A stretch of 64,000 nt of DNA from Verpa conica (GCA_033030425.1 JAUFSD010000006.1:1178001-1242000); one strand, 5' to 3'. Positions 9,510-23,400 are shown, numbered from the stretch's first letter. Numbers and translations: made by a program. The notes: a model not told the origin generated them from the sequence alone.

Positions 9510-12500
9510 ATAATACGTCATTGGGGGCCTGGGAATGAAGTCAGAGGATTCAGAACAAAACCTGTTTCCATGATGAAACAGAACATACAAATGAAACAAA
9601 AACACCGAAAACAACCAATCAAATCACTTTAAGTGCACAGTGCATATGCAGGTTATCTGTATATACTTATTAGAAGGTGATATAATTGACAATTGTAGTT
9701 ACACCGCATCTATTCCAAGAGCATAATCTGTATGGGTCCTGCTTATGCTGACGGCTTATGGGAGATGTTGAGAACCTAGCAGGTGCCCCCCATCCTCATA
9801 CAACGAATAACCCATAAACACACATGACCAACAGACCACTCTCTGATGTCACAAGCTCTCTTTACCACCAGGGAGGATAGAGTTTGCCACCGAGTGATAG
9901 CTTGTGAATAGAGACACTCCTAGCAGCCCATAGGGCACTACGTACGGCTTTTCTAGCCGCAATTTAAACAAGGGAGATCCCCCAAATCATGAGACCCCTT
10001 TTGATTGATCTGCTATGCCTTGTTCATCGTAATAATTAGCCTATGTCCTTAAACTAAAACATAATAGGGAAAGAAGGACAGAGAGGGGGGAAGGAACCAT
10101 AATCCTACGGCAAGTGTAACCAATCCCAAAGTAGACCCAGTCTAATATCATTCTCGTTCTTTCTCTGTGTGCGGAGACCAAGGAATAGGAGCTATGTGCC
10201 GTGTCACCTGTACTATGTGAGGAATTTTTAGACCAATCGCACACCACTCTCTTTGACCTCTAAGCCTATAGTCTTTCTCGGGGTGGAAGAAAACAGTTAC
10301 GTCAGTGCTGTGGAGAAGAGAGGGGTTAAAGTAGAATGGTGCAAAAATCATGAATTATAAACAGATACTGTCTTAACTAAAAAAATAAAAATAAAAAAGT
10401 GGAGACGAGTCTAGCTCAATTAAAAGTTGGCATATCGTGCGATCTATCTTTTTTTCTTCTTCCCATCATACCCCTCTGACGCCGTGATGACGGGAAAGAT
10501 ATACATGTAGCCGTGGTGAACAAGCTTACACTTGTAGTACAGACACCACTAGAGCTGGGTTTTTTTTTTCTTTCTGAGTATATGACGTCATCATAGTAGT
10601 AGTAGCAACAATAGGCTAGAAGCCTTTCTAACAGGCGGTTGGACGGTGAATGCCTTGGCAGCAGGGAAATCACATACACATTTCTATTCTTTGAGTAGGT
10701 GGAAGAGGTGTCAATTTTTTTGCGTTTGGGGCTCTTTCTGGGTTTTTAGAGGTTTTTTTTAAGGCATACCTTCTTTCTCTAGGACAGACTCTTCCGTATT
10801 TTTTTAACGTTGTCTTGTGGTTTATATTTAGGTAGTTATTCATTGATTTGCGCTAAGACTATCTACGTGATTCTTTATATAGGATACGAAGCAGAAATAG
10901 TTGATTTTTATCGGCAAGTAGTAATTTCGCTGGCAGTAAGTAGATTACAATAGTATATAACTACCGACATATAATCCTGTTACCTGGTGAATATTCTCTT
11001 CTAGTTTAATTGCTACATGTATTGCGAAGTGATATACCCCGAACTATCGAGCACTCTTATAAGAATAATAAATTGTAATTACTATTACAGATAGAGATTA
11101 GTGCAGGTAGTATAGAAATACGGAGCCCTCTGGAGCGCACAAGACCTCTAGTTTTAACATGGGGCGTGAGACGTTCGAGTTTGGAGAAGATACGAAAGTC
11201 TAGAAAAGACAATGAGATAATGGTTGAGAGTCTCCACAAGCGACTGGTGATTGCATCCCCAGCCGAGTTAGAGAGTAGTCCCACTCTTAAAGAGGTCTTT
11301 GAATTTTCAGAGAGAGGCTTATCAGAGTTAATACTCTATTTCACCTTCTTGGGTGAAAACTTGTATTATTGTCGTTTTTGCGGGTGCTAAGTCAATAATA
11401 GGGGTCAAAACACCTTACAGCAGCAGATCCATCTTTAGGGCAAATCCTTGAAGTGTTTAGACTAGAGCTCATGGTTGCCTGTACGAGGATCATGCATAGG
11501 ACCTAAGGAATTCATTATACCGTAAGCAAAGTTCGACGTATGATGCCCTTACAACCACGTCTACCAACAAATGTTAAGTTTGGGTTTGCCTTCCCCCCAC
11601 TACAGGGCCACGTGTGACCGTCAGAGCACATGTTGAGGTCGATATAAATGTCAAAATCGGTGAGTTTTCTCTGATGGGAAGGGGTTCACGGTAAAGTGGG
11701 TACACAAGTCCAAGTCCCCATTATATATCGTATTTAACAAAGGCGTATTTTGAGAGTTAGAACTAGATGAAATAGATGAATCGTGAAAATGAGGGATTAC
11801 AACGAGCTATGGAGGTAGATTACGGGTAATACTGATTTCCTTATTTGAGGAATATGCAGATGACATCAAAGATGCGTGTACTTCTGAAATCCATAAATAG
11901 TCATTTTCATTTATCTTAATATGACTTGACAGGCTTATTATTATTATTTTTCCTAATTAAATTGAGCTATTACATGTTTTAGATACATGAGACGTATAAA
12001 GTCCCTAGATATCTTAAGTAGCAAGCAACCTTTGTAGGCCTGTAGTGTAGTGGAGATTATAGTCTAGTAGATCACGTCTACCATTTAAATCTATATCTAT
12101 TTTATTTTCTATTATGAAGAAATATAGAAGTTAACGCTTGGGTATTGCGAGGCCATCTCCCTATGCTATATGGGATCAATACAAACTACACCACTATATA
12201 TATAATTCTCAACCCCCCCCCCGTAATATCACAATAAGCACTTAAATAAAGCAAAGTATTTTCCTTATGATACTCAAGTTCATATAATGGAGACACTTTA
12301 GTATAGTGATAATAGTTTTCCCGCTTAGCCTAGAAGTCTATGAGTGATGTGAAATGAATGTGGGAGGGTCCGTTACTGCATTAGTGAACTTACGTAGGCG
12401 GCACAAATCTTGGTCTTATGCCGCCCTATTAACTGACTAAAGGCTATTTAAGGTGGCAAATTTAACCCAATAATCTTCTGTTGGAGCCGAAAACTGATTT

Positions 12501-12779
12501 ATAATTCCCCCTTTCCTGGATAAGAATTCACACACGTACAGAATATCTATACATTTACAAACTTCAGATATATATTTATGTACTAGCTACACCTCAGGGT
12601 TAGAGCTACAAGATTGTCTATTGAATGGTGCTGATCCTAGCCGTGAACGCACACTAGATTTATAAGAAAAGAATGACCGCAAAAAATGATTATAAAGATA
12701 TGTACTGTAAAGTAGCGACCGAAGGAATTCTCCGTAGGATGCTTCTTACTTTTCAGCTCCTCTTTCCTCTTCCCCCCGT

Positions 12780-13560
12780 TTCTACATCCAGTAACAGAAA
12801 CACAAAACAAGAAATGGTGACGTGAATGAACTTATAGAGAAAATGAAGGTGGGGAAAGTTCCATCCATATCATCGCTGGTATCTGAAATAGTCAAATAAC
12901 GGAAGCCGCAAACCACACTGTACGACAAAACGAAACAGGTGAATCGAAAGTGCTCGAAGTAGTAGAATTTAAACAGCGGATGTGTTAAACCCTTGAAGAT
13001 GTGTATGAGTCTTAGTAAAGAAAAGAAAAAACCAAAATCCAAGAGATCCAAACCAGAAATAAACCCGGGAAAAAAATACAAAAGAGATTATTGAACGCAT
13101 CATGCTTTATTGAAAAGCGAGAAACCCCAAAGATATCTGGAATAGTAAAATTTAAACACAGCGAAAGCGTTAAGATCTCGAAGGAGTGCAATAAAACACA
13201 AGAACCAAACCATAATAAAGAAGTCCTAACCCAACTCGAAAACAAAGGAAAGGCAAAAGTTACATGCTGTAAGAACAGATGGGAAGTAGAAAACCATCTT
13301 AGTGACATGTCCTCAGCTCAATCAGGTTTTCCTGATTGTTATGTACTTCAACAAAGAAAAGAAAAAGCACCCATTCCGAAACGGGTTAGGAAAAACATAC
13401 AGCCCTCCCTTTACCTTCTTCCAAGCTCAAGCACCCAACCCCTAATCAAACACATCCCGAAACTCATGTCTGTAATTACCCGAATTGACACGTCTAGGGA
13501 AATCATAACTTTTGGATTCGTTTCGGTCATTAATCGTTGTCCAACTTTGGACTGAAGATA
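12780..13560 (-). other. T-rich (transcript sense) 3' flank of atf1, probable long 3' UTR
   Basis: The plus strand here is dominated by A with few T, so a minus-strand transcript leaving atf1 would be U-rich for about 780 nt. The skew is strongest right after the stop codon and fades beyond 12780. A diverged internal repeat is visible (TAGAATTTAAACAGCGG near 12964 and AAAATTTAAACACAGCG near 13146). Frames on either strand are low-complexity. Confidence 0.5.
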
Positions 13561-15799
13561 TCAAGAATACCTTCGTCCGCTGCCTGGAGGACCCATCATG
13601 CTGTTACCCATGCCATTGCTTCCCATCCCATTATTTCCACCATTGTTCCCCATTTGCAACCTATAATTTGCTGCCATCATTGGTACGTGGCTAAAATCAC
13701 CGCCGGGGACACCAACGCCACCCATGCTACTGGTAACCGCTTCAAGGTTTATGTTTAAGCCGTTTGCGAGAGCAACAGGGCAATCTTTGTGTGCAAGTAA
13801 TAAGGTCTTGAGAGACATAATCTCTTCTCGGAGGGCAGTGACTTGGGCGGTTAGTGCATCATTCTCGCTTGAATAAAGCTCGACCTTTGCTTGGAGATTC
13901 GCGAGCCACTGCTTCTTCCGTTGACGACACTTCAGAGCGGCAACACTACAAGGATATCAGTCAACATGACAATGTGGAGAGTGACTGGACACCAAGTCCT
14001 AGGCTACTTACCGATTCCTCTCAAGGAAATTCTTCCTCTTCTCTTCATCTGTCATCTTTTTTCCATCCTTGCCAGTCTGATTATCGTCCATGTCCATCCC
14101 ATCATTTCCATCATCACTTCCCCCACTAATTGACTGGCCTTGGTTGCCTTTTGCTTTCTTGTTCTGCGATCTTCCTCCACTAGGGCTCTGATCTTCCGCT
14201 TTCCGCCTCCCAGTTGTTGAACCCGCACCTTTACCTTTCCTCGCTCTCGAGTTTCGGGAACCGATATTTGAGTTTGTTGGCATATCACCCTCCCCTCCAG
14301 AATCACTAAAGTCATCACTCATCTCGCTGATCTCTCGAACGCTGTTGGCCATTGAACCGCCACCAGAGGTAGACCTATTGATGCTACTGCTCATTGCCGC
14401 ATTGTTTGCGCTATTGACAACAGCGACCTTGATAAGGTTTGGACTCGAGCTCTCATTAGGGCCCCCATTGGAATTAGACATTCCAGATGGAAGCTGATTG
14501 CCTCCTTGGTAACCTGGTCCTGAGGCGGTCATTGATGTAGCAGCGCCATCACCTTGTTGGTGTTGCGCCTGTGCTAGCAAGAAGAGACCACTCGCAGCGT
14601 TGTGAGCCGGATCAGAACCATAGGGATCCGAATGTTGCCTTGATTTTTGGTCGTGATCGCTTGATGCATTCTCTTCAGGCTTCACTGAAATATGTTGAGA
14701 GGTGCTCATCCCAGGTAAACCCTTTCTAACAGCAGATATAGCAGTCTTGTGGAATTCCAGAGTTCCTGGTGTTGTCCCACCACCACCAGTAAATTGAAAC
14801 ATAGCGTTCTGTGGCTGAGCAAAGATAGACCCAGAACCCCCGGGGGTCAACCCACTTCTAATCCCTGACTCGTTGGGTGTTAGGCCGGTTCGAATGTGAG
14901 AATCAAATCCCAATGAACCACTAGAGACTCCGTTGGAGTTTGATGCAGGGCCTTGAAGCATAGCAGGGGATAATGGCCCAGACCGAAGGGAGTTGATTCC
15001 CCAGTTGAGGTGACCTCCAGGCAGGAGAGAAGCAGGGGAAGTTATGGCTGTGACAGGCGGAAGAATCGCCTTAGGCGTAGCGAGGGGGTCGTTAGGGGTT
15101 GTGCCTGAATTAGATGCAAAAGATTGTTCGAAAACGTTGGGCTCTTGATCGAGGCCTCTGTGGTGGTTGATAGCGAAGTAGTCCGATGGGGTATCTCTTT
15201 GCGACTGGCCTGGTGGTGGTGGAGGGGGAAGAGAACGTGGGACCTGTTTAGCATGTTGATTTGAAGGAGAACCTGAAGGATTGGAGGCGTTCGGCGCAGA
15301 ACTTGAAGTGTCTGGGGGCTGATTCACTGCTACCTGAGGGGGATGTATCGAGCTTGACGTATTCGATGCGGAGAGAGATGACTGGGGATGAGATGTTGAT
15401 TTGGGGGAACTGATTTTAGATGAGTCCCGTTGGTTATATGAAGATGCTGTAGATGAAGGTCGTGAAGATTTGTCTATCCATCGTAGTCGAGAATGAGGTT
15501 CATCAACGGGTTAGCACATATATCTCGTTGTTGTTGATACTCGGTTGTGTCGTGCAAAAGAATCGTCCGTTCACGACATCATCACAACATGATGGGACCA
15601 CCAGGGGGAGGGAAAAAAGCCCAAAACGACCAAAGCGAGACAGAATGCAGCGGTACCACGGAAACGTACCTTCATTCTTAACATTCGATCTCTTACTATC
15701 CACGGGAGAGCCGGTCCCCATCCGAGAGTTCGAGTTTGAACCTCCGTTGTGAGCAGTATTACCTGACTGCTGCTGTCTGGCTGCTACAGCCGCTGACAT
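13561..15799 (-). CDS. atf1: bZIP transcription factor, Atf1/AtfA (ATF/CREB) family, three exons
   Basis: Stress-response transcription factor acting in the nucleus downstream of the Hog1/Sty1/SakA MAP kinase and binding CRE-type sites in the known family. Exons in transcript order are 15799-15670, 15473-14012 and 13945-13561, giving 658 residues. The introns are 196 nt and 66 nt, and both splices restore the frame. The bZIP basic region is at about 522-542 with NRVAALKCR, and a leucine zipper follows to about 580 ending LLLAHKDCPV, diagnostic of Atf1/AtfA. The second intron splits the first arginine codon of that motif. N-terminal features match the Aft1-type regions: an EPNVFEQSF block and repeated SGLTP segments. 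Several SP/TP sites fit MAP-kinase phosphorylation. The remainder is Ser/Asn/Gly-rich and disordered. The start begins MSAAVAARQQQ. Upstream, long G and C/T tracts suggest a structured leader or promoter. Confidence 0.95.
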
Positions 15800-18700
15800 A
15801 GTGAAACGATGTTCTATGACGCTTTTTGTGACGGTTTAGGACTGATGATGTTGGTTTCTTGGTTAAGTGTCAACGATAAGATGGGTGGTGCTTCCTTGAT
15901 GGGGTTGGGAGGGATACAAGAGAATTAGAAGTGATGTGTGTGGGGGGGGGGGGGAGTGATGTAGTGATGATGACGATGATCTCTAATGGCAGGGCTCTCT
16001 CCGATTGCAGAAGCTACCTTTGCGGTGGGGACAACGACCCTTTTTTTTCTTCTTCTTCTTATTAATATCGACACTCGCGCGCTTGCACAACACGTTATTT
16101 TACCTCTTTATCGAGAAGATACCGATCGGTGTCTGCTATGTGCAGGATTCCGAATAGAGGATTAGAAGGTGGCGGCCGGTTTTGCAGACTTCTGTGGAGG
16201 GAAAGGGAAAATGTATGTATCGGTATGATCACTCGAGGGAAAAGGGAGGAAGACTGGCTGTCCTGCCTGGATGAGGGGGGGGGACGAATTAGCACGCTGG
16301 ATTAGCAATTAACCCACCATCCTCTCGGGCCTCCCGTTAGGGTTGATCACTATGGGGTATTGGTTGACGGTTCGCGGAGAAACGAAACGGGGGGGGGGAA
16401 GAGAATTTGGAACAGCCAAGTGGCGAACAGGAAGTTGGGTGAGGGGAGTACATGTAGTTGTGGTAACTTACCAGCTGCTCGGTGGGACCGCCGCACACCT
16501 CTAGTACGTATGGGAAGGTATGCTATGAACTGGATGTGGATATGGATGTGGATGAGAGAAATGCTAGACCTCAAGATCAACCTTTTCCTTCCCGCGAGAA
16601 GAACGTCAAGAGGACGAGAGTGTAAGCCGAATCCGAATATATGGTACAGGCAGGGCTCAAGCTGTCAACGGGCCGGTCGTGCTTGGTCCGCGGCTCTTGC
16701 GTTGTAGTGGTAGAAGCGGTGTGGTGTGTGATGTCGCTGGGATTTTTGGTGGGTGATAAGGGGGAGACCGCTGACGAGGGTGACGTAGTTGGGTGGTTTC
16801 TGCCGATACAGTGTTCGTGTGCCTCCTTTTTTTTTTTTTTTTGCCTTTTCTTTTCTTTTCTTTTCCTTGTCTCTCCTCCTCTCCCCTGTATCCTCTGTGC
16901 TTTATTTAACGGTTCCAATTACAAGGGGTGGATCCACCTATTTAAACAAATCCTTCTAATCTCAGGGCGGTCTATTGGGGGGGGGGGCGGGCTCCAGCGG
17001 GCAGCTTTTGTAGAAGGGCTACTAGAAGAAAAAACCAAATTTAATCTGTCGATGACGAAGGTAGCTTGCGTGCGATTGAGCGGCAAGCAAAGAAGTAAAA
17101 ATGATGCAAGAGAGCTTGGGGCATTTGAACTTATGCGACCAACACGCGGTTCAGTGCCCATTAGTCAGGAGGCGTCGCTGCTGGCTGCGATTGGCCGCTG
17201 TGCTCCTCGGACCCCGGTCTCTTTGTAAATGAGGTGTGGTACAGATGCTAGAGAATGGAATGACGTATGGCGGTATCTTACCTGGCCGAGCTGCCCATTG
17301 TGGTAACGAATTGCACGCATCCGGTCGAGACAAGCGTTGGGACCTCGGATCGTGGCCACGCCTCCAATCACCTTTGGTCGCTGTGTGCTATTACTACATG
17401 TAGGGATCCACCCAGCTCCTCCTCCTGTATAATTGTCGGAGCCTCAATTCATCTTCTAACAACAAGCCTTTTTATCCAGACACTGTTTATCGCTGTTCTC
17501 TAATGTAGTGTAATTTAGTGCATGTAGGTATTCGCGACGACGCGTTCTGTTTGCATACGTCAGTTCAAATCTCGCGCTAGCTATGTAGCCTTTTAATCTG
17601 ACATGACTACAATAGGAAACAAAATAGATGGATCGTCCTCCCACGTTTCAAAAGAATTACATATGTGAGTTAGGGCTTCCTCAGTAGTTCCCCCGCGGTC
17701 CGGCGGGTTACTCCACCCCTTAGAGTACTTGATCGCTCCCCATCACAGAGCTAGATGAGTTTTTTAAAGGCTGGTAGTGACAACCCACCCCACTCCGTTT
17801 CCCTAACTATCTAAATTCGCCCGTTGGTGGGTTGCCTTCAGAGTCAACAAAACGCTTATTACCGGAAACGGTACTGCTGAAAGTGATGCTTTGGGGCATC
17901 TCGTTGATCTTAAAGGTAGATTAGTTACAAAGTCAATGATTACGTAGGATAAGGTATATGCAATAGGTCAGTTTAATTCTGTATTTGGCATTCAGGCAAA
18001 TTAGACAACTCAAATAATATTCATGTGTTAGATAATTAGTACTAATTATATCTATAATTAGTTGTCCTTATAATGGCTTAGTTACCGTGGAACAATACCA
18101 CATATCGTCACGTCAACCATGGAGTTAGACCTCCTCGATGGGATATTCAACCCTTGACTAAATATATTTTATGCCTGGATCTAGCAATCGAATTCTTTAG
18201 TGCATTTCTACAAATTGCACCTTTATTACCATTTCCCCCATAGTAAGGCATATTCAGGTCCCAAGTATAGACCGCACATGTTCCCCTGTTCTAGTCACCA
18301 TATGTAGTTACAATACCGTCTTTAGCTTTTTAACTTGATTATTAACTACTAAATGCAGTCATTGAGCCTACCTATATATTCTTTTTCCTAGGCTCTTCTA
18401 ATAAATACATAGATAAGTAACCCTAGTTACTGTTCGCGCCATGAAAACCACACTTTACTTTTTTCAGACATCAGCAAATATCATATTCCCCCGGAACCGA
18501 CATTCAAAACTACTACCTACTCGAATCTCTTACAGCATTAGTTAAATCATCCTCTACGTGAGTGGAAACCCAGAGTGTATGTTTTTACTATATATCACAC
18601 CAACAATCAATGCACAGATCCAAACATATCATCTCAATTAAGAGATCTCAATATATATATATACATCATCGATCTCCCGCGTTGGAACTAGATGCTCTCG

Positions 18701-19619
18701 ATTCCCTCCCGCTTTTCCGATGTTATATCTCATTTGGTTCCCCATCTTCCGGGTTCCCCCCAGACTAAGGATCGGGTGCATACATACATACATGTACATA
18801 CATGTACTCATGGTCCAGGGTTTATCAAAACAATATCTAGATCCATTCATTTGTGAAGAGGGGAGAGGGGGAGGGGGTGACATAGCGCTTAGGTCGCCGC
18901 ATAGGGCTGAGTGGAAGATAGGGTTATCTCGGCAACGTACGGACTCATCGAGTGGTACTGCTGCACGAATGAAGAGACGTGCGGCTGCATATGACAGGTC
19001 GCGCGAAGGGGGATCTAGGCAATCACTAATCCCGGTTGCTCTGCAGATTGCTACATGAGTACATGAAGTAGTAGCAACGGAATTAACCTTATAGCACTGA
19101 GGGGGGGTTGGGAAATGGGATATATGATATGTGTCTCTAACAGGTGGAGTCGACAGTGGGTTAACTACCTAAATATTTGCTATCTCGGTACAAGCCGAAC
19201 CACAACTACAGAGTTACATGAGTAATAGTTACCCTTTCACCCTAAATATTAAATGAGGAAATCTCATGATTCTTATGTACCTTGCTTGGGATTCACCTAG
19301 AAAACCCCTAAGATCTACATTTATTACCAGTAGCTAATATAAGTGAATTATATGGGGCGAGTGAGACTACGTGACTGAATAGGGGCTATAGTGATCAACA
19401 AAGCCGTTTCACTAAAATCTTCTAAACACACTACCCTGTAAACATATAGAGGGAAAACATCAGGCTCGCGTATGCTGTAATACTGACAGATTCTAGGCCT
19501 GTCGAACGCTCGAGCCAAGGGTGGGCTCGAGGCCGCTCTGGAGTGGTAAGGCTCCGTACGGTTGTAAGCTTGAAATGTGCAGAAAGGAAAGCTTTTGTAT
19601 AAAACCCAAAAGAATAAGA
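15800..19619. other. atf1 upstream region and gene-poor spacer
   Basis: The first 1.4 kb has many homopolymer and purine/pyrimidine tracts: G13 at 15942-15954, G9 at 16275, G10 at 16389, a T-run/TTTTC array at about 16826-16880 and G11 at 16977-16987. It probably includes the atf1 leader and promoter. Open frames in it are low-complexity. TACATGTA palindromes occur at 16449, 17395, 18789 and 18799. A TA dinucleotide run lies near 18650. No protein gene was recognised. Confidence 0.55.
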
Positions 19620-19716
19620 CGACAACGACAAGATTCGAACTTGCGCGCCCGAAGGCATCCGCTGACTATGATTGCTCAATAGCAGGCGAACGTGTTAACC
19701 ACTCCACCACGTTGTC
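19620..19716 (-). tRNA. tRNA-Ser(GCT) with a 16-nt intron
   Basis: The acceptor arm GACAACG (from 19716) pairs with CGTTGTC (to 19621), discriminator G at 19620. The A box is TGGTGGAGTGG. The anticodon stem TTCGC/GCGGA encloses a mature loop CTGCTAA once 16 bases are removed after position 37, giving anticodon GCT. The intron reads TTGAGCAATCATAGTC and sits one base 3' of the anticodon, the canonical nuclear site. The long variable arm TGCCTTCGGGCG and T loop GTTCGAAT are present. A four-T run follows about 9 bases downstream on the minus strand. Fungal tRNA-Ser(GCU) genes commonly carry introns. Confidence 0.93.
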
Positions 19717-20313
19717 TTGCCTTTGAGTCTTACTTTTGAAGCTCATGACGTAATGTGCCAAGACAGCTTTGAACTTTGTGTATTTGTACTACCAGGTAAT
19801 GCTTGCAACGTAAATACTACCGTGGTATGGGGATAATTTCCCGCCTTGACTACCGGTCTTAGGTACAAATTAGTACCGCATATGCGGTCGTTTTCCAAAG
19901 GTGGTTACAGGCTCGGAAGTTGTCGCGGCTGATAAGATTCTTGTCCGATCGCGCCTGAATAGACAGTTCAAGCCCACTCATCCTCGGAAAAGACTGGGTG
20001 GCAATAAGAAATTTTGGAAATTCTGAGTACTGACGCTCACTATTCCCAAGTCATTAGTATTTCTGATACTTCACAGATAAGGTGAGATACAGCAAGATTT
20101 GCAGCTAGCGTATTTTCATTAGTTTGGGCTCATGTAGGTTTTCATCCCCATGAACTACAACTGTACACGAGAGTTAGGTCTTGGCCAAAACGCTCTAGAT
20201 CTGCAGAGGATAACAGCACACCGCTTGGGCACATAGATCAGAAACTTTCAGAGCTCCAATGATAGGGGTCACGTTTTCGACTGGCATAGGCTGCACTCGC
20301 AATCTCGTGCCGT

Positions 20314-20406
20314 TTTGAGAATAATAGACTAGACCCGCATGCTATGGGAGGTGTGGTCAGTGCGCCAGTATGCAGACGTAATTCACTGACCCAATTTATT
20401 CTCAAA
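20314..20406. repeat. nested inverted repeat (11-bp outer, 8-bp inner arms)
   Basis: TTTGAGAATAA at 20314-20324 is complementary to TTATTCTCAAA at 20396-20406. Inside, GGTCAGTG (20355-20362) pairs with CACTGACC (20384-20391). It could be a decayed foldback element or a structured RNA. Confidence 0.5.
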
Positions 20407-23400
20407 GTCCCGTGGGTATATTGTACCGGGTTTGTGTCTGGGTCATGTTGGTAGAAAAATGGTTAATTGAGGAATGATAATTCATATCTTAAGGTATTTA
20501 GTACAGCCACCAAGTCCCTTCAGATCGAGAATCATCAGTTAAAGGTGTATGGGTTCCGCGGATTCACGCTAGTATTACATATAACCTCCAGTGGTATCTA
20601 AAAAACAACATGGAGTCGCCCCGGAGATGTCTAGAGCAAGGGGAAGAGCCTGGGTGTGGCTTTTTTGTAAATGCTTCTGATTCGCCTTGGTCTAGCATAT
20701 ATGTGACATAGTAAATTCCAGGTTTGCATCTTCGAATCTTTATGGTCTGAGCACGGTGACAAGTAGATATCACCGGGTCAGGTGGGTTTTGTATTCTTAT
20801 GTCACGACCCACATTCTCGGGACAAGCTTTATCCCAATTACCAGGTTGCATTAATTCTTGGAATATTGAAGTTGTCGCTGGACCGGGACCTGAATTCTTA
20901 CTATGGATATTATAGGCACATGAGCTATTGAATAACGACCAAAGGGGTCATAATCAGACATGATCTGCGCATTCGCCCTCTTAGTACTTTCCTCTGATTC
21001 GGTATATACCGGCCTTCTCACCAGTGTGGTTTATCAAATAACCTCCGGACTCTTGTATATCAGAAATTTTTCTCGTAGATATGCTCTCTTTGGCAATTAG
21101 TAATAAAATATGCCCAACATTTTCTGATATCACTTCATAAAACATCACTCGGTTATTTCGTCCCTAGGGAATATATTCGTTTTTGGATTGAATCGAAACC
21201 TCTGATATCTGCTCTACGAACTTGTTTCAGACCAACGTTCGGGTGATATAACTTTAATGTTATTTGTAAGATAAATTCTAAGGTAGTTATTCTCCCACAA
21301 AAACGAATTAGCTGGTCAGGACCAAGTTTTGATGTCCTGAGGAAGTGAAGCTCCAATAGGACTAAAGCTATCTGTCTCAAGTAGTTGATCCCCTCAGTAA
21401 ATACTCTCGAAAACCCGATCATCAGTGAATCCATCTGCCAATTGAGATAATGTAGATAAGAAACTCCTGAGTAGAGTACCAACACTGAGTGTACTCTGCA
21501 GTGCAATGACGCAGCTATCCGTTACCATGTGCTCAACCGCCTGCGAATAAGATTCTGGGGTTATTATTAGCTAATAGAAATTAATCAGACGCAGCCGCAT
21601 CATTTGGCATGACTCGTGATGGGACACGTCAGACCCTTTTTTATTTTCCGGCACGCTTTTTCTACCGGTGGTGGTACTTCTATAATTCCCCCTTGCCTAC
21701 TACTATAAGCTCACTGTGGTTTGGTGCCTTAAGTAGAGCAACTGACAAATCAAGGGATGTTGGCTGTCTTAGCCAATTGAGGTTCGTTAATTCATTGGTT
21801 GCTTTCCGAGTGTGTAAGACACCAAAACGTATTGATCACATAATTCATGCGTTCCTTATAAGCTATAGCATCTACGGGCTTTCGAGGCAACGGATTGGCC
21901 ATTAGAATAGCTTATCAGATAAAGGGTTGGTAAACGAATGGGAGACCATACTTTTAGATGGATAGACGGGGGTACATATGTAGAATATCCTGTCACCAGA
22001 CGAGATACTGCAAGCAGTTGCTAGACTGGGCTACCCTCGTTTCATTTGCGCATGCTTTAGAAAGTGACATGCTTGGACATATAAAATTTTTTGATCCTTT
22101 ACTCCTTAATTATCCCTAATTCGAGCACTTCTCGTGACTGCGATGTAACGTCGAGGACGACCCCGCAGGGAGGAGGAATCAAACCAGGAGTATTCTGCTG
22201 ACTTTAGATACATGGCTTTTGTGACTGAGTCTGCATATCTTACCTACATATCTAATCTACCACACGAAATGCACCGAAACCAGAGCACAGACCATCCCCC
22301 CCTCCTCCCCAAATTTCGTGCAGCTACAGAAAAATTCAAGATGGCGTTTCAAAAAGATCGGATAAGTAGGTCCATTTCCTGCAGGGCTTTATGGATAAAT
22401 GATATGGAGTAAACGAATCGCCTTTTGTATTATCAGATAGATGGGCGGGACGTCACAAGACATGATAATACAGGGCCAGTTACGGAGGTGTTCTCCTTCT
22501 CGAAAGGCTCGACAGCTACGAATCGGTAGGATCCACATGAGCGGGGTACTTGCATATGCATACCCAGCATAGAAATACCCCAATTGCCTGAAAGGGTTCA
22601 ATATTAAGTTTTTTTTCCCCCCCCCATCCTTTTAGGATATTCCGGCAAAATTTCTGATAGGCAGAGTCATGATGAATCACTCAGTCAACGTCTCAAGAAA
22701 AGAAGTGTGACTGGGATGCCTTTTTTGTTTAATTCGCCTGAAATATCTTTTATAGAAAGGTTTAGTAATTATTTTTACTACTCGCTCACTATAGTTTAAA
22801 AAATATTTATCTGTCACTCATCTAATCACTTGGGGGTAATAACTGCTTATAAAGGTTAGAAACCTTGTTATTTTTTCCCCCTCCAACGGACTACACGCGT
22901 ACTTATTGAAAAAAAAGAGTTTCAGCCCCAGTATTTTCTTAGGTCTCATTTCTCACTAGGCAGTTCAATAGGTTCAGAACTGACTTTTGGGATGCATGGT
23001 GAGCTTGCTTAAGGCATAACCAAACATAAAGTCGAGGAAATTCGATCGATCGAGCTAACCTGCTCCTCTCAAGTGTAGGCAGTGCTTTCTCCCTATTAAA
23101 AGCTGAAGAGAAGTGTCGTTCCTAAGTATCTATCGTTTGATCTAAGAAATAGGAAACACAGCTGTGACAACTTTAACTTCATAAGAAGCTGAGACCAATG
23201 ATTATCGGACCACTATCACCCCTTACATTAGTTAGTAGAAGGCATAATTCACATCTAGCTCACTAAATTTTTGTACGATACTTGGAGAAAGGGGGTCTTT
23301 TAAGTATATTATTATATACTATAGTAATGCTTATAGCTAACCCTATCATCTCAACCCTTTCAGGTCCCGCACCTTCGAGCCTGACAACTGTTTAATGCTG

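Larger units (their letters stand above)
7977..13560. other. gene-poor AT-rich region with simple repeats
   Basis: About 5.6 kb without a convincing gene. It contains a perfect 7-bp hairpin (8944-8960), a pyrimidine tract (about 9027-9134), three tandem copies of TATAATTAG (from 9247), a 92-bp tandem duplication (9331-9509), C10 runs near 9028 and at 12213-12222, and two TACATGTA palindromes (10502 and 11014). Short open frames here have no family resemblance. The last 780 bases form the T-rich (minus strand) 3' flank of atf1 and are listed separately. Confidence 0.6.

Noticed and set aside
12035..12105. Possible decayed tRNA (GTAGTGTAGTGG resembles an A box)
   Set aside because: T arm sequence and stems too degenerate to call.
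13091..13555. 154-codon plus-strand frame downstream of atf1
   Set aside because: Open only because the sequence is A-rich and T-poor; Lys/Asn/Ser composition and no family resemblance.
16641..17228. 195-codon plus-strand frame upstream of atf1
   Set aside because: Runs through T and G homopolymers and a TTTTC array; opposite frames are equally open; no domain.
17511..17585. Possible tRNA (CAGTTCAAATCTCG resembles a T arm)
   Set aside because: No matching acceptor stem and no acceptable anticodon arm.
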